A stretch of DNA of 64,000 nucleotides from Pseudomonas fluorescens (lineage in GTDB: Bacteria > Pseudomonadota > Gammaproteobacteria > Pseudomonadales > Pseudomonadaceae), in the NCBI RefSeq assembly GCF_000730425.1, contig NZ_CP008896.1, positions 4,836,001 to 4,900,000 on the forward strand. The letters are read 5' to 3'. The notes under the pieces were generated by a model that ran no database searches, had not been told where the DNA came from, and saw only the letters and a program-made list of their open reading frames with translations. This document shows, piece after piece, positions 41,750-52,013 of this stretch; the first letter of the stretch is position 1, and each line of letters begins with the position of its first letter. A program made the position numbers and the translations under genes.

Positions 41750-41856
41750 CGCGTAACAATTGGACTGGACTTAGGCAAGGCGGCCACGAGCGAGGCAGAT
41801 ATCCGCTCAATGCACCTTACAGGTTCATGCGACCGACCACAGGGATGTGGTCACTG

Positions 41857-41888
41857 CGGGCCCCGGCACTTGTGTCGGGGCCCGTTTT
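41857..41888 (+). terminator. Terminator after the BON-domain gene
   Basis: CGGGCCCCG / CGGGGCCCG, 9-bp perfect stem with a 10-nt loop followed by TTTTATT. Confidence 0.88.
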
Positions 41889-41930
41889 ATTGTGGGCAGG
41901 AATACATTTTGGCGGGGTTGGCATATCAAA

Positions 41931-41958
41931 TGTAGGAGCTGGCAAGCCAGCTCCTACA
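41931..41958. repeat. Single REP palindrome
   Basis: A perfect 13-bp stem TGTAGGAGCTGGC / GCCAGCTCCTACA with AA in the loop, 8 nt from the stop of the DUF748 gene. Same GGAGCTGGC core as one arm of the 49-kb REPIN; it may also end the DUF748 transcript. Confidence 0.8.
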
Positions 41959-41965
41959 AATAGAG

Positions 41966-44911
41966 TTACTCGGCATCCAGGTGCATTGGCGTGACAACCC
42001 GGCCATCTTTCTCTGCCTGCCCGAGGTTGGCATCAATGAAGTACACCCGGTCATCTTCCAGCTGGCCCTTATCGACCAGATAGTCCTTGATCGCACTGGC
42101 GCGGTCCTGGCCCAGTTGGCGCAGCAGCACGTCACTGCCACTCCAGAACTTGATCACGCCGTCACGCAGCTTCGCCGAACGTTCATCGCTACCCAGGTCT
42201 TTCCACTCTGCCGGCGGCTGTTGTTTCAGTCGCGTGCGATAGATGCCTTCAAGCAGCGGGGCTTTTTCCTTCTCGGGCACTACAAGCAGCGAGGCCTGGG
42301 CTGGGACTTTATCGCCGCGGCGCTGGAGGATCTTGTAGTAGTTGTACTGGTATTCGCGCTCAAGCCGCTCAGCTGCCAGGAACGGGCCATCGCTGCTCGC
42401 CGCCGCAGTACCTTCGATCTCCAGGCGCAGGGCGGGGCGCTCCTTGAGGGCCTTGGCGAGGCTGTCCAGGGCCGACTCGGCATCTTTGCTCAAGGCGCTG
42501 GAGCCTGCGGCGAAGGACACGTTGCCAAGGTCTTCCGAGCCGCCGCCGGTGACCAGCCCGCCAATAAACTTGAATGGCGCGGTTGCCGCACGCACTACCA
42601 GGTTACGCAGGGTTTGCCAGACAATCGGCATCACGCTGAATTGCGGGTTGTTCAAGTCGCCGGTCACCGGCAACTCGATGGAGATCTTGCCGTCGGTGTC
42701 CTTGAGCAGGGCAATCGCCAGGCGAATCGGCAGGTCTACCGCATCTGCGCTGTCGACCTTCTCACCCAATTGCAGTTGCTCCACTACCACCTTGTTCTCG
42801 GCCTTCAACTGGCCCTTGGTGATCACGTAGTGCAGATCCAGGTTGAGCCGGCCCTTGCGGATACGGAACCCGGCGAACTTGCCGGAGTACGGAGTCAGGG
42901 TGGTCAGCTCTACGCGTTTGAAGCTGGTGGCGATATCCAGCGCGGCCATTGGGTCAAACGGGTTCACGCTGCCCTTGATGGTCACGGGCGCATAGCGGTC
43001 AACCTTGCCCTTGATATCGACGCTGGCCGGCTTGGCCTGGCGACTGTCGATGGTGCCGATCTGGCCATTGAGTTGCTGGATCGCCGTGGCAAAGTTCGGC
43101 GTGAGGCTGAAGTCGGCGAAATTGGCCGAGCCATCATTGATCGCGATCTGCCCGATACGGATGCCCAGGGGCTTTTCGTTGCTTGCGCTGGATTTGGCGG
43201 CTGATTTGGCGCCACTGTCGGCTGGCTGCGGGATCAGCAGGTCATCGACGTTGGTGGTGCGATCATCATTGATCATAAAGCGGGCATAGGGTTGCAGCAG
43301 GTTGATCTTGTCGATCGACAGGCTGTTGCCGTGCTGGTAATTCAAGCCTTCCACCACCAGGCGCTGCCACTTGAGGAAGTCGCGGGTCTTGAGGGTGTCC
43401 AGGGTGTGCAATTGGTCCACTTGTGCGCGGCCGGTGATCTGCAGCGCGAGGGGCTCGGTACTCTTGAGGTTCACATCCAGGTTGCTGCCCAGCATGCCGC
43501 TACGCAGTTCCAGGCGGATGAATGGGCTGATATAGGACTGGGCAACCCGCAGGTCGATATCCTTGGTGTCGACTTTCAACGTGGCGCTGACCGGGTTCAG
43601 GTTGACCTGGCCGCTCGCCTGGATCTTGCCCTGTTTGCCCAGGCCACTGTCGATCTTGAGCGTGAAGGGGCTTTGATTGAGGCTGTCGAAGTCTTGTACA
43701 TCGACATTCAGCGGGCCCAGTTCCAGCGCTACCGCAGGTTTTACCTGACGATCAGCCAGGTGCACCTGGTAGTTGCGCAGTTGCACATCCTTGAGCAGCA
43801 CTTGCCAAGGCTTGCTCGGCGCTGTCGGTTCGGGTTTTGGCGAGTCGGCCGTGGCGGGGGCTGTTGCTGGCTCAGGCTTGGCGGCCGGCTTGCTTGGCTG
43901 GCTGGCGAACAGTTTCTGCCAGTCCAGTTGGCCGTCGGCTTCGCGGGCGGCCCAGGTTTCGAGCTTGTTACTGCGGATCTTGCCCACAATCACCTGCTGC
44001 TTGGCCAGGTCGATCGAGGTTTCGCTGACATCCAGGCGCTCCAGGCGCGCCAGTGGCCGGCCATCCGGGGCCTTGATCGCGAAGGGGGCGATGCTCGCGG
44101 AGACGTTGGTCAGGTTCAGTTCGGTTTCTTTGGCCAGGTTCAGCTTGTAGTCGGTGCTGAAGTTGAGCACGCCATCTTCCAGGACCAGAGGCAAGGCGTC
44201 CCGCACATAGGGCCACCAGACTTTCATCTTGCCATCCGTGACCTTGAGCTTACCCTCGGAGGCGATCGGCACCAGGCTGAAATTGCCGGTCCAGTCGAGC
44301 TGGCCGCCTTCGGGCCCGGCTGCGACCAGGGTCATGTCGGCATTGTCTTCGGGCAGGGTGCTGAGGTTCTTCAGCTCGAAGTCGAGTTTGTCGTAGAGAA
44401 ACTCGATAGGTTCGCTGGGGCGCACGTCTTCGAAGTGCACGTAGCCGCCCGCCAGCTTGATGCGCTCGATGCGCAGCGGGAAGGGTTTGCTCTCGGGGTC
44501 ATCGGGTGTCGGTTCGCTCGGCGGCAATTTGAACAGTTGCGCCAGGTTGAGCGTGCCGGCTTTATCGAAGAGGATTTCGGTCTTCGGCTTGTCCAACTGC
44601 ACATCGGCCAAGTGCAGGGCGCGGGTCCAGAGGCTGTCGATCTGCAAGTTGGCGTAGAGGCGTTCGAAACCCACCTGTTCCTTGCCGGGCTCACCGATTT
44701 TCAGGCCCCAGAGGGTCAGCTCCAGGCTGAACGGGTTGAGCTCGATACGTTCGATGCGGGCCGGCACAGTGGCGTAGTTGGCCAATTGTTGGTTGGCCAC
44801 GCGAAGCGCAATACCAGGCAGAATCAGGAAGCCCAGCAAGCTGTAGAGTGCAAGGGCGGTCAGCAAGGCGCCTGCGGCGCGAATCAATCCTTTGGGCATG
44901 GGTGACGCCAT
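41966..44911 (-). CDS. DUF748 (AsmA-like) envelope protein
   Basis: 981 residues: one N-terminal membrane anchor (LLTALALYSLLGFLILPGIA), then a very long beta-rich periplasmic region with AsmA/DUF748 repeats (ARIERIELNPFSLELTLWGL, LGPLNVDVQDFDSLNQ, LDLHYVITKGQLKAENKVVV), a low-complexity Ala/Pro/Thr linker near 345-370, and a C-terminal OmpA-like segment (VSFAAGSSALSKDAESALDS, ALRLEIEGTA). Similar bridge-like proteins have been linked to lipid transport between membranes; function here unproven. ATG 44899 is an alternative start; neither has a clear ribosome site. Apparently monocistronic. Confidence 0.85.
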   Translation of the reverse strand: MASPMPKGLIRAAGALLTALALYSLLGFLILPGIALRVANQQLANYATVPARIERIELNPFSLELTLWGLKIGEPGKEQVGFERLYANLQIDSLWTRALHLADVQLDKPKTEILFDKAGTLNLAQLFKLPPSEPTPDDPESKPFPLRIERIKLAGGYVHFEDVRPSEPIEFLYDKLDFELKNLSTLPEDNADMTLVAAGPEGGQLDWTGNFSLVPIASEGKLKVTDGKMKVWWPYVRDALPLVLEDGVLNFSTDYKLNLAKETELNLTNVSASIAPFAIKAPDGRPLARLERLDVSETSIDLAKQQVIVGKIRSNKLETWAAREADGQLDWQKLFASQPSKPAAKPEPATAPATADSPKPEPTAPSKPWQVLLKDVQLRNYQVHLADRQVKPAVALELGPLNVDVQDFDSLNQSPFTLKIDSGLGKQGKIQASGQVNLNPVSATLKVDTKDIDLRVAQSYISPFIRLELRSGMLGSNLDVNLKSTEPLALQITGRAQVDQLHTLDTLKTRDFLKWQRLVVEGLNYQHGNSLSIDKINLLQPYARFMINDDRTTNVDDLLIPQPADSGAKSAAKSSASNEKPLGIRIGQIAINDGSANFADFSLTPNFATAIQQLNGQIGTIDSRQAKPASVDIKGKVDRYAPVTIKGSVNPFDPMAALDIATSFKRVELTTLTPYSGKFAGFRIRKGRLNLDLHYVITKGQLKAENKVVVEQLQLGEKVDSADAVDLPIRLAIALLKDTDGKISIELPVTGDLNNPQFSVMPIVWQTLRNLVVRAATAPFKFIGGLVTGGGSEDLGNVSFAAGSSALSKDAESALDSLAKALKERPALRLEIEGTAAASSDGPFLAAERLEREYQYNYYKILQRRGDKVPAQASLLVVPEKEKAPLLEGIYRTRLKQQPPAEWKDLGSDERSAKLRDGVIKFWSGSDVLLRQLGQDRASAIKDYLVDKGQLEDDRVYFIDANLGQAEKDGRVVTPMHLDAE

Positions 44912-45006
44912 CTATGTCGATCAAGAGTGCCTTGGAGTATGGCACGGGTTTACGGTTCCGAAGAACTGCGCCTTTATTACGCCAGGCCAGGCCTTTCAGG
45001 GCAATC

Positions 45007-46023
45007 CTACAACTGTAGGATCAGGGTTTTCAGCGGGGGCTGCTGGTCTTGTGAGGGAAAGTCGGCGCCGGGTGTCATCACTTTCCAGTCACGGACGGGC
45101 CGGCCGGCTTTTTCAGCGCAGCGCAAGACCTGCCCGCGCCAGTCATCCATGCTGACTTTTGCCAGGTTGTTGCAGCAGATCAGTACGCCATTGTCGGCAG
45201 TGGCCAGCAATGCCGGCTTGAGCAGGCTCTGGTAGTCACGCAGCAGGTCCACGGTGCCGAAGGCGCTCTTGGCCCACGCCGGCGGGTCGAGCAGCACCAG
45301 GTCATATTGACGTTGTTCCAGGCGCGGATAGCTCGGCAGTTTTTGCCCGCGACGCTGGGTAATCGGCAGCCCGGCCAACTGACGGATTGCCGGGAAGTAA
45401 TCGGACTGTACAAAGCCCATGGGCGCCAGTTGCGGGTTCAACTCGCCGTTTTCACGCCCGACGGCCAGGTTGCCTTCGGCGAAGTCCAGGTTGCACACCT
45501 CGCGGGCCCCGCCGGCCGCAGCGCTGAGGCCGACGCCGCATGTGTAGGCAAACAGGTTCAGCACGCTTTTGCCGGCGCTGTGTGCCTTGACCCAGCCACG
45601 GGTATTGCGCAGGTCCAGGAACAGCAGCGGATCCTGCCCGGGGTGACGACCTCGCACACGATAGTTCAGGCCCCACTCATGGCCGACCAGGTCTTCCAGG
45701 GCTGCGGGTTCGGCGCGGTACACCGTGTCTTCGCGGTCGATACGCGAGTTGCCGCGGGAACGGTCGTTATAAACCAACAGTAATTCCAGCCCCAGGTACT
45801 GGTTGATCATCAGGTGCAATTGCAGCAGCTCATCGCTGTCCAGGGGCTGGTGAAAGCTCTGTACCATCAACTGCGGGCCGTAGCGGTCGACGGTCAAGCC
45901 ACCGGCCCCTTCCTGGCTGCCATGGAACAGCCGGTAGCAATCGGTACCTTGGGCATGCAACTCGGCGAGCAGGTCTTGACGGTAATCGAGGGCGGCGCGC
46001 AGCGCCTGATTCAGGGACGACAT
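45007..46023 (-). CDS. RlmI/RlmK-like SAM-dependent methyltransferase
   Basis: 338 residues. Central EEHEE-type domain (YRLFHGSQEGAGGLTVDRYG) followed by a Rossmann methyltransferase (VLNLFAYTCGVGLSAAAGGA as motif I, NLDFAEGNLAVGRENGELN, and the catalytic-region motif YDLVLLDPPAWAKSAFG). This is the RlmI family of 23S rRNA methyltransferases, but the N-terminal PUA domain of E. coli RlmI is missing, so the rRNA target is uncertain. Sits alone between DUF748 and the MpaB-like gene. Confidence 0.85.
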   Translation of the reverse strand: MSSLNQALRAALDYRQDLLAELHAQGTDCYRLFHGSQEGAGGLTVDRYGPQLMVQSFHQPLDSDELLQLHLMINQYLGLELLLVYNDRSRGNSRIDREDTVYRAEPAALEDLVGHEWGLNYRVRGRHPGQDPLLFLDLRNTRGWVKAHSAGKSVLNLFAYTCGVGLSAAAGGAREVCNLDFAEGNLAVGRENGELNPQLAPMGFVQSDYFPAIRQLAGLPITQRRGQKLPSYPRLEQRQYDLVLLDPPAWAKSAFGTVDLLRDYQSLLKPALLATADNGVLICCNNLAKVSMDDWRGQVLRCAEKAGRPVRDWKVMTPGADFPSQDQQPPLKTLILQL

Positions 46024-46070
46024 GGAGCGCGCCTTGCTGGGGAATTTAAGCGGGCAAGTTTAACAGTTCC

Positions 46071-46119
46071 TGTAGGCGCCGGGGCAGGCAGGCTGTTATC
46101 GCTGGCGCCAACGCCTACA
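46071..46119. repeat. Degenerate REP-like hairpin
   Basis: TGTAGGCG at 46071 and CGCCTACA ending at 46119 form the outer stem, with inner GCGCC / GGCGC pairing, in the gap between the methyltransferase and the MpaB-like gene. It looks like a compact or decayed REP pair. Confidence 0.5.
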
Positions 46120-46132
46120 AGAAGCGGCGTTG

Positions 46133-47002
46133 TTACAGAAGGCCCATTCGTCTGTGGGCCCTTTGCACCGAGCCATTGCGCATTGCCCAGCGCAGCAGCG
46201 GTGCGCTACGTCTGACTCCTGCACGGATCAGTTGGCGTTGCAGCGGGCTTTGTTGTTGATCCAGCATGTCACCCGCCCAGTCCGGCAGCAGGTCGATACC
46301 GGCTTGCATCATCAGCGCGCCGAACGGCTTGGCCAGCGCGCTGGGCGCCGGGGCATCGAGCAATAGGCGCAACACTTCACGGCTGCGCTCGTCACACAGC
46401 AGTTGTGGGCGAATACGTTGCAGATAATCCGAAATCTCCTGCTTTGAGCGCGGCACATGCCGAGCCCCCAGTTGCTCGGCGACCAGTGCAATCTCGCTGT
46501 AGTAGCGGTCCTGATCCCTGGGGGATAAATCCGGGTTTTTGTAGCGCAGGTGCGCCGCGAGAAAGCTGCTGACTTCGGCGACGTGGACCCAGGTCAGCAA
46601 TTCAGGGTCGCTGGCCGCGTAAGGGCGCCCGTCAGGCGCATGCCCGACCACTTGCAGGTGAATGGTGCGCACCTTTTCGATCAGCCATAACGCATCGCGA
46701 CGCGAACCAAAGGTGGTACCGGAAATAAACTGCGAGGTACGGCGCAAACGCCCGAGCATGTCCTGGCGAAAGTTCGAATGGTCCCACACGCCGGCCAGCG
46801 CCAGGGGATGCAGCGCCTGCAACATCAAGGCGCTGATGCCGCCGATCAGCATGCTGCTGAAGTCTCCATGGACCTTCCAACTGACCGAGCCCGGCCCGAA
46901 CAGCCCCGGGTCGCCCTTGGGGCTTTCCAGGTCCAGGTTGCCCAGGGACAGGCCCGTCAGGCTCATCAACTGGGACTCGATACGGTTGCGCAGAAATTCC
47001 AT
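46133..47002 (-). CDS. MpaB/DUF2236-family oxygenase-like protein
   Basis: 289 residues, mostly helical. Family landmarks: LFGPGSVSWKVHGDFSSMLI, ALMLQALHPLALAGVWDHSN with the conserved His pair, GRLRRTSQFISGTTFGSRRD, and LTWVHVAEVSSFLAAH. DUF2236 (latex-clearing-protein/MpaB family) members are thought to be haem-dependent oxygenases; the substrate is unknown. It follows acsA by 16 nt on the same strand, so it is probably cotranscribed with it. Confidence 0.85.
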   Translation of the reverse strand: MEFLRNRIESQLMSLTGLSLGNLDLESPKGDPGLFGPGSVSWKVHGDFSSMLIGGISALMLQALHPLALAGVWDHSNFRQDMLGRLRRTSQFISGTTFGSRRDALWLIEKVRTIHLQVVGHAPDGRPYAASDPELLTWVHVAEVSSFLAAHLRYKNPDLSPRDQDRYYSEIALVAEQLGARHVPRSKQEISDYLQRIRPQLLCDERSREVLRLLLDAPAPSALAKPFGALMMQAGIDLLPDWAGDMLDQQQSPLQRQLIRAGVRRSAPLLRWAMRNGSVQRAHRRMGLL

Positions 47003-47018
47003 GGTGGCTTGGGGGCTC

Positions 47019-48956
47019 CTATCGGTTCAAGCGCTTGTCGATCAGGCCGTCGACTACGCTCGGATCGGCCAGGGTTGACGTATCGCCCAGGCTGTCCAGC
47101 TCGTTGCAGGCGATCTTGCGCAGGATTCGCCGCATGATCTTGCCTGAACGGGTTTTGGGCAAGGCTGGTGCCCATTGGATCAGCTCGGGCTTGGCGAAAC
47201 TACCGATTTCCTTGCTGACCAGTTCCAGCAGGTGTTTTTTCAGCGCGTCGCTGGGCTCGACGCCCTTCATCAACGTGACAAAGGCGTAAATGCCCTGGCC
47301 CTTGAGGTCATGGGGATAGCCGACGACGGCGGCTTCGGCCACCTGGTCATGTAACACCAGTGCGCTTTCCACTTCGGCGGTGCCGATGCGATGGCCGGAG
47401 ACGTTGATCACGTCATCGATACGCCCGGTGATCCAGTAGTCGCCATCCTCGTCGCGCCGTGCGCCGTCGCCGGTAAAGTAATAGCCGGGATAGGGTTTGA
47501 AGTAGGTGTCGATCATCCGCTGGGGGTCGCCATACACACTGCGGATCTGCCCTGGCCAACTGGACTTGATCGCCAGGACGCCACTGCCGGCGCCGCTGAT
47601 TTCCTTGCCCTGCTCGTCGAGCAAGACCGGCTGGACCCCAAACATCGGCTGGGTGGCGCAGCCGGGTTTGATACGCCGCGCGCTGACCAGCGGGCTGAGC
47701 ATGATGGCGCCGGTCTCGGTCTGCCACCAGGTATCGATAATCGGGCAGCGCTGCTCCCCTACGGCGTTGAAATACCACTCCCAGGCTTGTGGGTTGATGG
47801 GTTCGCCGACACTGCCGAGCACTCTCAGGCTGGCCCTGGACGTGTTTTCCAGCGGGCCATGGCCCTCGCGCATCAGGGCCCTCAGGGCGGTGGGCGCGGT
47901 GTAGAAAACATTCACCTGGTGCTTGTCGATGACCTGCCAGAAGCGCGAGCTGTCCGGGTAGCCTGGCACGCCCTCGAACATCAGGGAGGTGGCGCCATTG
48001 GCCAGTGGCCCGTACACGATGTAACTGTGGCCGGTAACCCAGCCGACGTCGGCGGTGCACCAGAACACCTCGCCTTGGCGATAGTCGAGTACATACTTGA
48101 AGGTCATCGCCGCTTGCAGCAGATAGCCGCCGGTGGTGTGCAGCACGCCCTTGGGCTTGCCGGTACTGCCGGAGGTATAGAGGATAAACAGCGGGTCTTC
48201 GGCGCCCATCGGTTCGGGCGGGCATTCGCCGCTGACCGCGTCCACGGCCTGTTGATACTTGAGGTCGCGCCCCTCGGTCCAGGCCACAGCGGCGCCGGTA
48301 CGCGCTACCACCAACACTGTCGTGACATTCGGACAACCGGCCAGGGCTTTATCGACATTCTGTTTCAGTGCCACGGGCTTGCCGCCGCGCATACCTTCGT
48401 CAGCGGTGATCACCGTGCGGCAGTCGGCATCGAGAATGCGGTTGCGCAGGGCGTCGGGCGAGAACCCGCCAAACACCACCGAGTGCACCGCGCCAATCCG
48501 CGTGCAGGCCAGCATTGCGTAGGCGGCTTCTGCAATCATCGGCATGTAGATACACACCCGGTCGCCTTTCTTCACGCCACGGCTTTTCAGCACATTGGCC
48601 AGGCGGCTGACGTTTTGATGAAGTTGGCGGTAGGTGATTTTGGACGATTTTGCAGGATCATCGCCTTCCCAGATAAAGGCCGGCTGGTCGGCGCGTTGCG
48701 CCAGGTGACGGTCAATGCAGTTGTAGCTGACGTTCAATTGGCCGCCGGCAAACCATTGTGCGGCGCCGGTGTTGATATCGCAGTGTTGGACGATCTGCCA
48801 GGGGGTGATCCAGTCGAGCAAGGCCTTGGCCTGTTCGGCCCAGAAAGTATCGGGCTGCTCGATGGATTGTCGATAGAGGCGCTGGTAGTCCTCTTGACTC
48901 AGTTGCGCCGCACGGCGCACGGCATCGGCATGGGGAAACTGGCTGATATCGAACAT
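47019..48956 (-). CDS. acsA: Acetyl-CoA synthetase (AMP-forming)
   Basis: 645 residues from ATG 48956 ([17 protein letters not shown]). ANL-superfamily motifs: [49 protein letters not shown], and the C-terminal [11 protein letters not shown] with catalytic/acetylatable K606. Activates acetate to acetyl-CoA. Paralogues exist in pseudomonads, so whether this is the main or the secondary enzyme (PAO1 acsB position, from memory) is not decided. A partial CA-like motif AAGAAGAG precedes the start region. Confidence 0.93.
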   Translation of the reverse strand: MFDISQFPHADAVRRAAQLSQEDYQRLYRQSIEQPDTFWAEQAKALLDWITPWQIVQHCDINTGAAQWFAGGQLNVSYNCIDRHLAQRADQPAFIWEGDDPAKSSKITYRQLHQNVSRLANVLKSRGVKKGDRVCIYMPMIAEAAYAMLACTRIGAVHSVVFGGFSPDALRNRILDADCRTVITADEGMRGGKPVALKQNVDKALAGCPNVTTVLVVARTGAAVAWTEGRDLKYQQAVDAVSGECPPEPMGAEDPLFILYTSGSTGKPKGVLHTTGGYLLQAAMTFKYVLDYRQGEVFWCTADVGWVTGHSYIVYGPLANGATSLMFEGVPGYPDSSRFWQVIDKHQVNVFYTAPTALRALMREGHGPLENTSRASLRVLGSVGEPINPQAWEWYFNAVGEQRCPIIDTWWQTETGAIMLSPLVSARRIKPGCATQPMFGVQPVLLDEQGKEISGAGSGVLAIKSSWPGQIRSVYGDPQRMIDTYFKPYPGYYFTGDGARRDEDGDYWITGRIDDVINVSGHRIGTAEVESALVLHDQVAEAAVVGYPHDLKGQGIYAFVTLMKGVEPSDALKKHLLELVSKEIGSFAKPELIQWAPALPKTRSGKIMRRILRKIACNELDSLGDTSTLADPSVVDGLIDKRLNR

Positions 48957-49002
48957 ACAGGGATCCCTCTTCTTGTCATGGATACAAGAGCTCAAGGCGG
49001 GG

Positions 49003-49095
49003 CCCTGTGGGAGCTGGCTTGCCAGCGATAGCATCATCTCGGTACTCAGTGGAGCCGAGGTGAACGCGTCGCTGCAAGCCAGCGCCTACACAGGG
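49003..49095. repeat. REPIN (inverted REP pair) between acsA and pgi
   Basis: Left arm GTGGGAGCTGGCTTGCCAGC and right arm, read on the complement, GTAGGCGCTGGCTTGCAGCG, bounded by CCCTGT/ACAGGG; 93 nt. Architecture of REPINs, mobilised by RAYT transposases in fluorescent pseudomonads. No RAYT gene in the window. Confidence 0.85.
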
Positions 49096-49137
49096 GCGCC
49101 TGTGCAGGTTCAGTCCCTGATTGTAGTGCCGATCACA

Positions 49138-50802
49138 TCAACCGCGGTGGCGACCGCGGAAGTAGTTGATCAGGCCCTGGGTCGAGGCATCTTCGGCCGA
49201 GGTTTCCTCGGCACCTGTCAGGCGGTTGTAGACGCCTTTGCCCAGTTCCTTGCCCAGTTCCACGCCCCATTGGTCAAAGGCGTTGATGCCCCAGATGACG
49301 CTCTGCACGAACACCTTGTGCTCATACATCGCCACCAGTGCGCCCAGGCGACGCGGGCTGATCCGCTCGACCACCAGGGTGTTGCTCGGACGGTTGCCCG
49401 GGATCACTTTGTGCGGGGCCAGTTTCTGTACTTCGTCTTCGGCCATGCCTTTATCACGCAGTTCGGCTTCGGCTTCGCTGCGAGTCTTGCCGAGCATCAG
49501 GGCCTGGCTCTGGGACAGGCAGTTGGCATACAGCCACTGGTGATGGTCGGAGACCGGGTTGAAGCTGACGATCGGCACAATGAAGTCGGCCGGAATCAAC
49601 TGGGTGCCCTGGTGCAGCAACTGATGGTAGGCGTGCTGGCCGTTGCAGCCCACGCCGCCCCAGATCACCGGGCCCGTGTCGACCGCTACCGGCTTGCCGT
49701 CCTGGCGTACGCTCTTGCCGTTGGATTCCATGTCCAGTTGTTGCAGGTGCTTGGTAATGTTGCGCAGGTAATGGTCGTACGGCAGGATCGCGTGGCTCTG
49801 CGCGCCCCAGAAGTTGCCGTACCACACCCCTAGCAGGCCCAGTAGCACAGGCATGTTCTGCTCGAACGGGGCGTTCTGGAAGTGCTGGTCCATGGAGTAG
49901 GCGCCAGACAGCAGTTCCTTGAAGTTGGACATGCCAATGGCCAGGGCGATAGGCAAGCCGATGGCCGACCACAGCGAATAACGACCGCCGACCCAATCCC
50001 ACATCGGGAAGATGTTTTCTTCACGGATACCAAAGGCCACGGCCGCCGCGTTGTTGCTCGACACGGCGATGAAGTGGCGATACAGCTCGGCTTCGGAGCC
50101 ACCCTGGGCCAGGTACCAGGCGCGGGCGGCCTGGGCATTTTTCAGGGTTTCCAGGGTGTTGAAGGATTTCGACGAGACGATAAACAGGGTGGTCTCGGCA
50201 CGCAGCTTCTGGGTCAGTTCGTGGAACTCACTGCCGTCGATATTCGCCAGGTAGTGGCAGCGCACGCCTTTATGGGCGTAGGACAACAGTGCTTCAGAGA
50301 CCAGTTCCGGGCCGAGGAACGAACCACCGATGCCGATGTTGACCACATCAGTGATCGGCTTTTCGGTGTAGCCGCGCCACAGGCCGTCATGGATGCGCCC
50401 CACCAGATCGGTGATCTGGTTCAGCACTTTATGCACGTCAGGCATGATATTGGTGCCGTTGACCGACAGCTTGTCGCCCACCGGACGGCGCAGTGCGGTG
50501 TGCAGCGCCGGACGACCTTCCGAAGAGTTGACCGGCTCGCCGTCGAACAGCGCCTTGATCGCGCCTTTGAGATCCACTTCGTTTGCCAGGCCTACCAGCA
50601 GGTCGCGGGTTTGCGGCGTAATCAGGTTTTTCGAGTAATCGAGGAACAGTCCGCAGCTGCTCAACGTGAATTGGGTAAAGCGCTGGGGATCGGCATTGAA
50701 CGCGTCGCGCATGCTGAAATCCTGCATGGCTTGGCGATGTTGATTGAGCGCTTGCCAGGCGGGCAGAGCGGTAACGTCATGGGGGGTGCGGTAATACGCC
50801 AT
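49138..50802 (-). CDS. pgi: Glucose-6-phosphate isomerase
   Basis: 554 residues from ATG 50802 ([20 protein letters not shown]). PGI signatures: [75 protein letters not shown] with the active-site Glu/His, and [20 protein letters not shown] near the end. Interconverts glucose-6-P and fructose-6-P. No panD is present between it and panC. Confidence 0.98.
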   Translation of the reverse strand: MAYYRTPHDVTALPAWQALNQHRQAMQDFSMRDAFNADPQRFTQFTLSSCGLFLDYSKNLITPQTRDLLVGLANEVDLKGAIKALFDGEPVNSSEGRPALHTALRRPVGDKLSVNGTNIMPDVHKVLNQITDLVGRIHDGLWRGYTEKPITDVVNIGIGGSFLGPELVSEALLSYAHKGVRCHYLANIDGSEFHELTQKLRAETTLFIVSSKSFNTLETLKNAQAARAWYLAQGGSEAELYRHFIAVSSNNAAAVAFGIREENIFPMWDWVGGRYSLWSAIGLPIALAIGMSNFKELLSGAYSMDQHFQNAPFEQNMPVLLGLLGVWYGNFWGAQSHAILPYDHYLRNITKHLQQLDMESNGKSVRQDGKPVAVDTGPVIWGGVGCNGQHAYHQLLHQGTQLIPADFIVPIVSFNPVSDHHQWLYANCLSQSQALMLGKTRSEAEAELRDKGMAEDEVQKLAPHKVIPGNRPSNTLVVERISPRRLGALVAMYEHKVFVQSVIWGINAFDQWGVELGKELGKGVYNRLTGAEETSAEDASTQGLINYFRGRHRG

Positions 50803-51158
50803 CGCTGCGGGTTTCCTTTTTATTACGGGGACTACTTTTGGGACACTTGAATGTCCGGAACGTCCGGCTTTTATCAAACAGCCACTGAGAAACGACGGGT
50901 TCCGGTCGACTGCGTCAACGCCAATGCACAGCGTAGGGCGATTACATTAAACCTAGCGTGTCGATATGTCTTGGCTTTGTCTGCGCGCAGGCCGGTACTT
51001 TTTTATACCGGGGCTTTGAGGAACGCTACAAAACCATTGTGGGAGCGGGCTTGCTCGCGATGGCGGACTGTCAGTCTCAAAGTTTTTGCCGACCCACCGC
51101 AATCGCGAACAAGCCCGCTCCCACACAAGCCTGTTCGCACATTGGAGTATCGCCAGCT
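50803..51158. other. pgi-panC gap containing a REPIN, no panD
   Basis: 356 nt with no gene. Its left part should hold the pgi promoter; its right part is filled by the REPIN at 51038-51125. In PAO1 (from memory) panD, aspartate 1-decarboxylase, lies here; neither a panD frame nor a recognisable fragment is seen. Confidence 0.7.
51038..51125. repeat. REPIN between pgi and panC
   Basis: Left arm TGTGGGAGCGGGCTTGCTCG and right arm, complement read, TGTGGGAGCGGGCTTGTTCG; 88 nt with a unique loop of about 40 nt. A different core (GCGGGCTTGCTCGC) from the 49- and 53-kb copies. Confidence 0.9.
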
Positions 51159-52013
51159 TCAGGCAGGCAGATTGAGGTGCAGGTTGTCGATCAACCGGGT
51201 CGCACCCAGGTAGGCGGCGACCAGGATCACCACATCACGATCCTCGGCGGTTGCAGGGCGTAGATGTTGGCCCTGGCGAACTTCCAGATAGTCCATGCGC
51301 AGGCCGGCGGCCTCGATGTGCTGGATCTGCTCGGCACGCAGTTTGGTAAAGTCGCGGTCACCGTTCTCAATGGCAGCGGCGATATGACTGAGGCTGCGGT
51401 ACAGCACCGGAGCGATGGCGCGCTGTTCTTCAGTCAGGTAACCGTTGCGCGAGGACAGCGCCAGGCCGTCCTCGGCGCGCACGGTGGGCTCGCCAATGAT
51501 CTGGATCGGCATATTCAGGTCGCGCACCATGGCGCGGATCACCGCCAGTTGCTGGTAGTCCTTTTGCCCGAACACCGCGAGGTCAGGCTGGACCATGTTG
51601 AACAACTTGCTCACCACCGTCGCCACGCCCTCGAAGTGACCCGGACGGCTGGCGCCGCACAGGCCTTCGGACAATTGCGGCACGCTGACCCGGGTCTGCA
51701 CGGTCATGCCGCCGGGGTACATTTCGTCAACCGTAGGGGCAAAGAGCAGGTTGCAGCCCGCCACCAGCAGCTTTTCCTGATCGGCGGCGAGGGTGCGTGG
51801 GTACTTGTCCAGGTCTTCGCCGGCGCCAAACTGCAGGGGGTTGACGAAAATACTCGCCACCACGAAGTCGGCTTGCTCGGCGGCCCGTGTCACCAGCGTG
51901 GCATGGCCGGCATGCAGGTTGCCCATGGTGGGCACGAAGCCAATGCGCTTGCCGGCGCTGCGTGCGTGCGTGACGGCGGCCCGCAGTTCGCGCAGGGTTT
52001 TTACGGTATTCAT
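51159..52013 (-). CDS. panC: Pantothenate synthetase
   Basis: 284 residues: HIGH-type motif [15 protein letters not shown], pantoate site [20 protein letters not shown], and the KMSK-like [12 protein letters not shown]. Ligates pantoate and beta-alanine with ATP. Its ATG overlaps the panB stop by 4 nt (ATGA), so panB-panC are coupled. Its beta-alanine supplier panD is not adjacent. Confidence 0.98.
   Translation of the reverse strand: MNTVKTLRELRAAVTHARSAGKRIGFVPTMGNLHAGHATLVTRAAEQADFVVASIFVNPLQFGAGEDLDKYPRTLAADQEKLLVAGCNLLFAPTVDEMYPGGMTVQTRVSVPQLSEGLCGASRPGHFEGVATVVSKLFNMVQPDLAVFGQKDYQQLAVIRAMVRDLNMPIQIIGEPTVRAEDGLALSSRNGYLTEEQRAIAPVLYRSLSHIAAAIENGDRDFTKLRAEQIQHIEAAGLRMDYLEVRQGQHLRPATAEDRDVVILVAAYLGATRLIDNLHLNLPA

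Noticed and set aside
50803..51158. Degenerate panD
   Set aside because: No stretch resembles the panD start or its Gly-Ser processing site in any frame; the gap is promoter sequence plus a REPIN.
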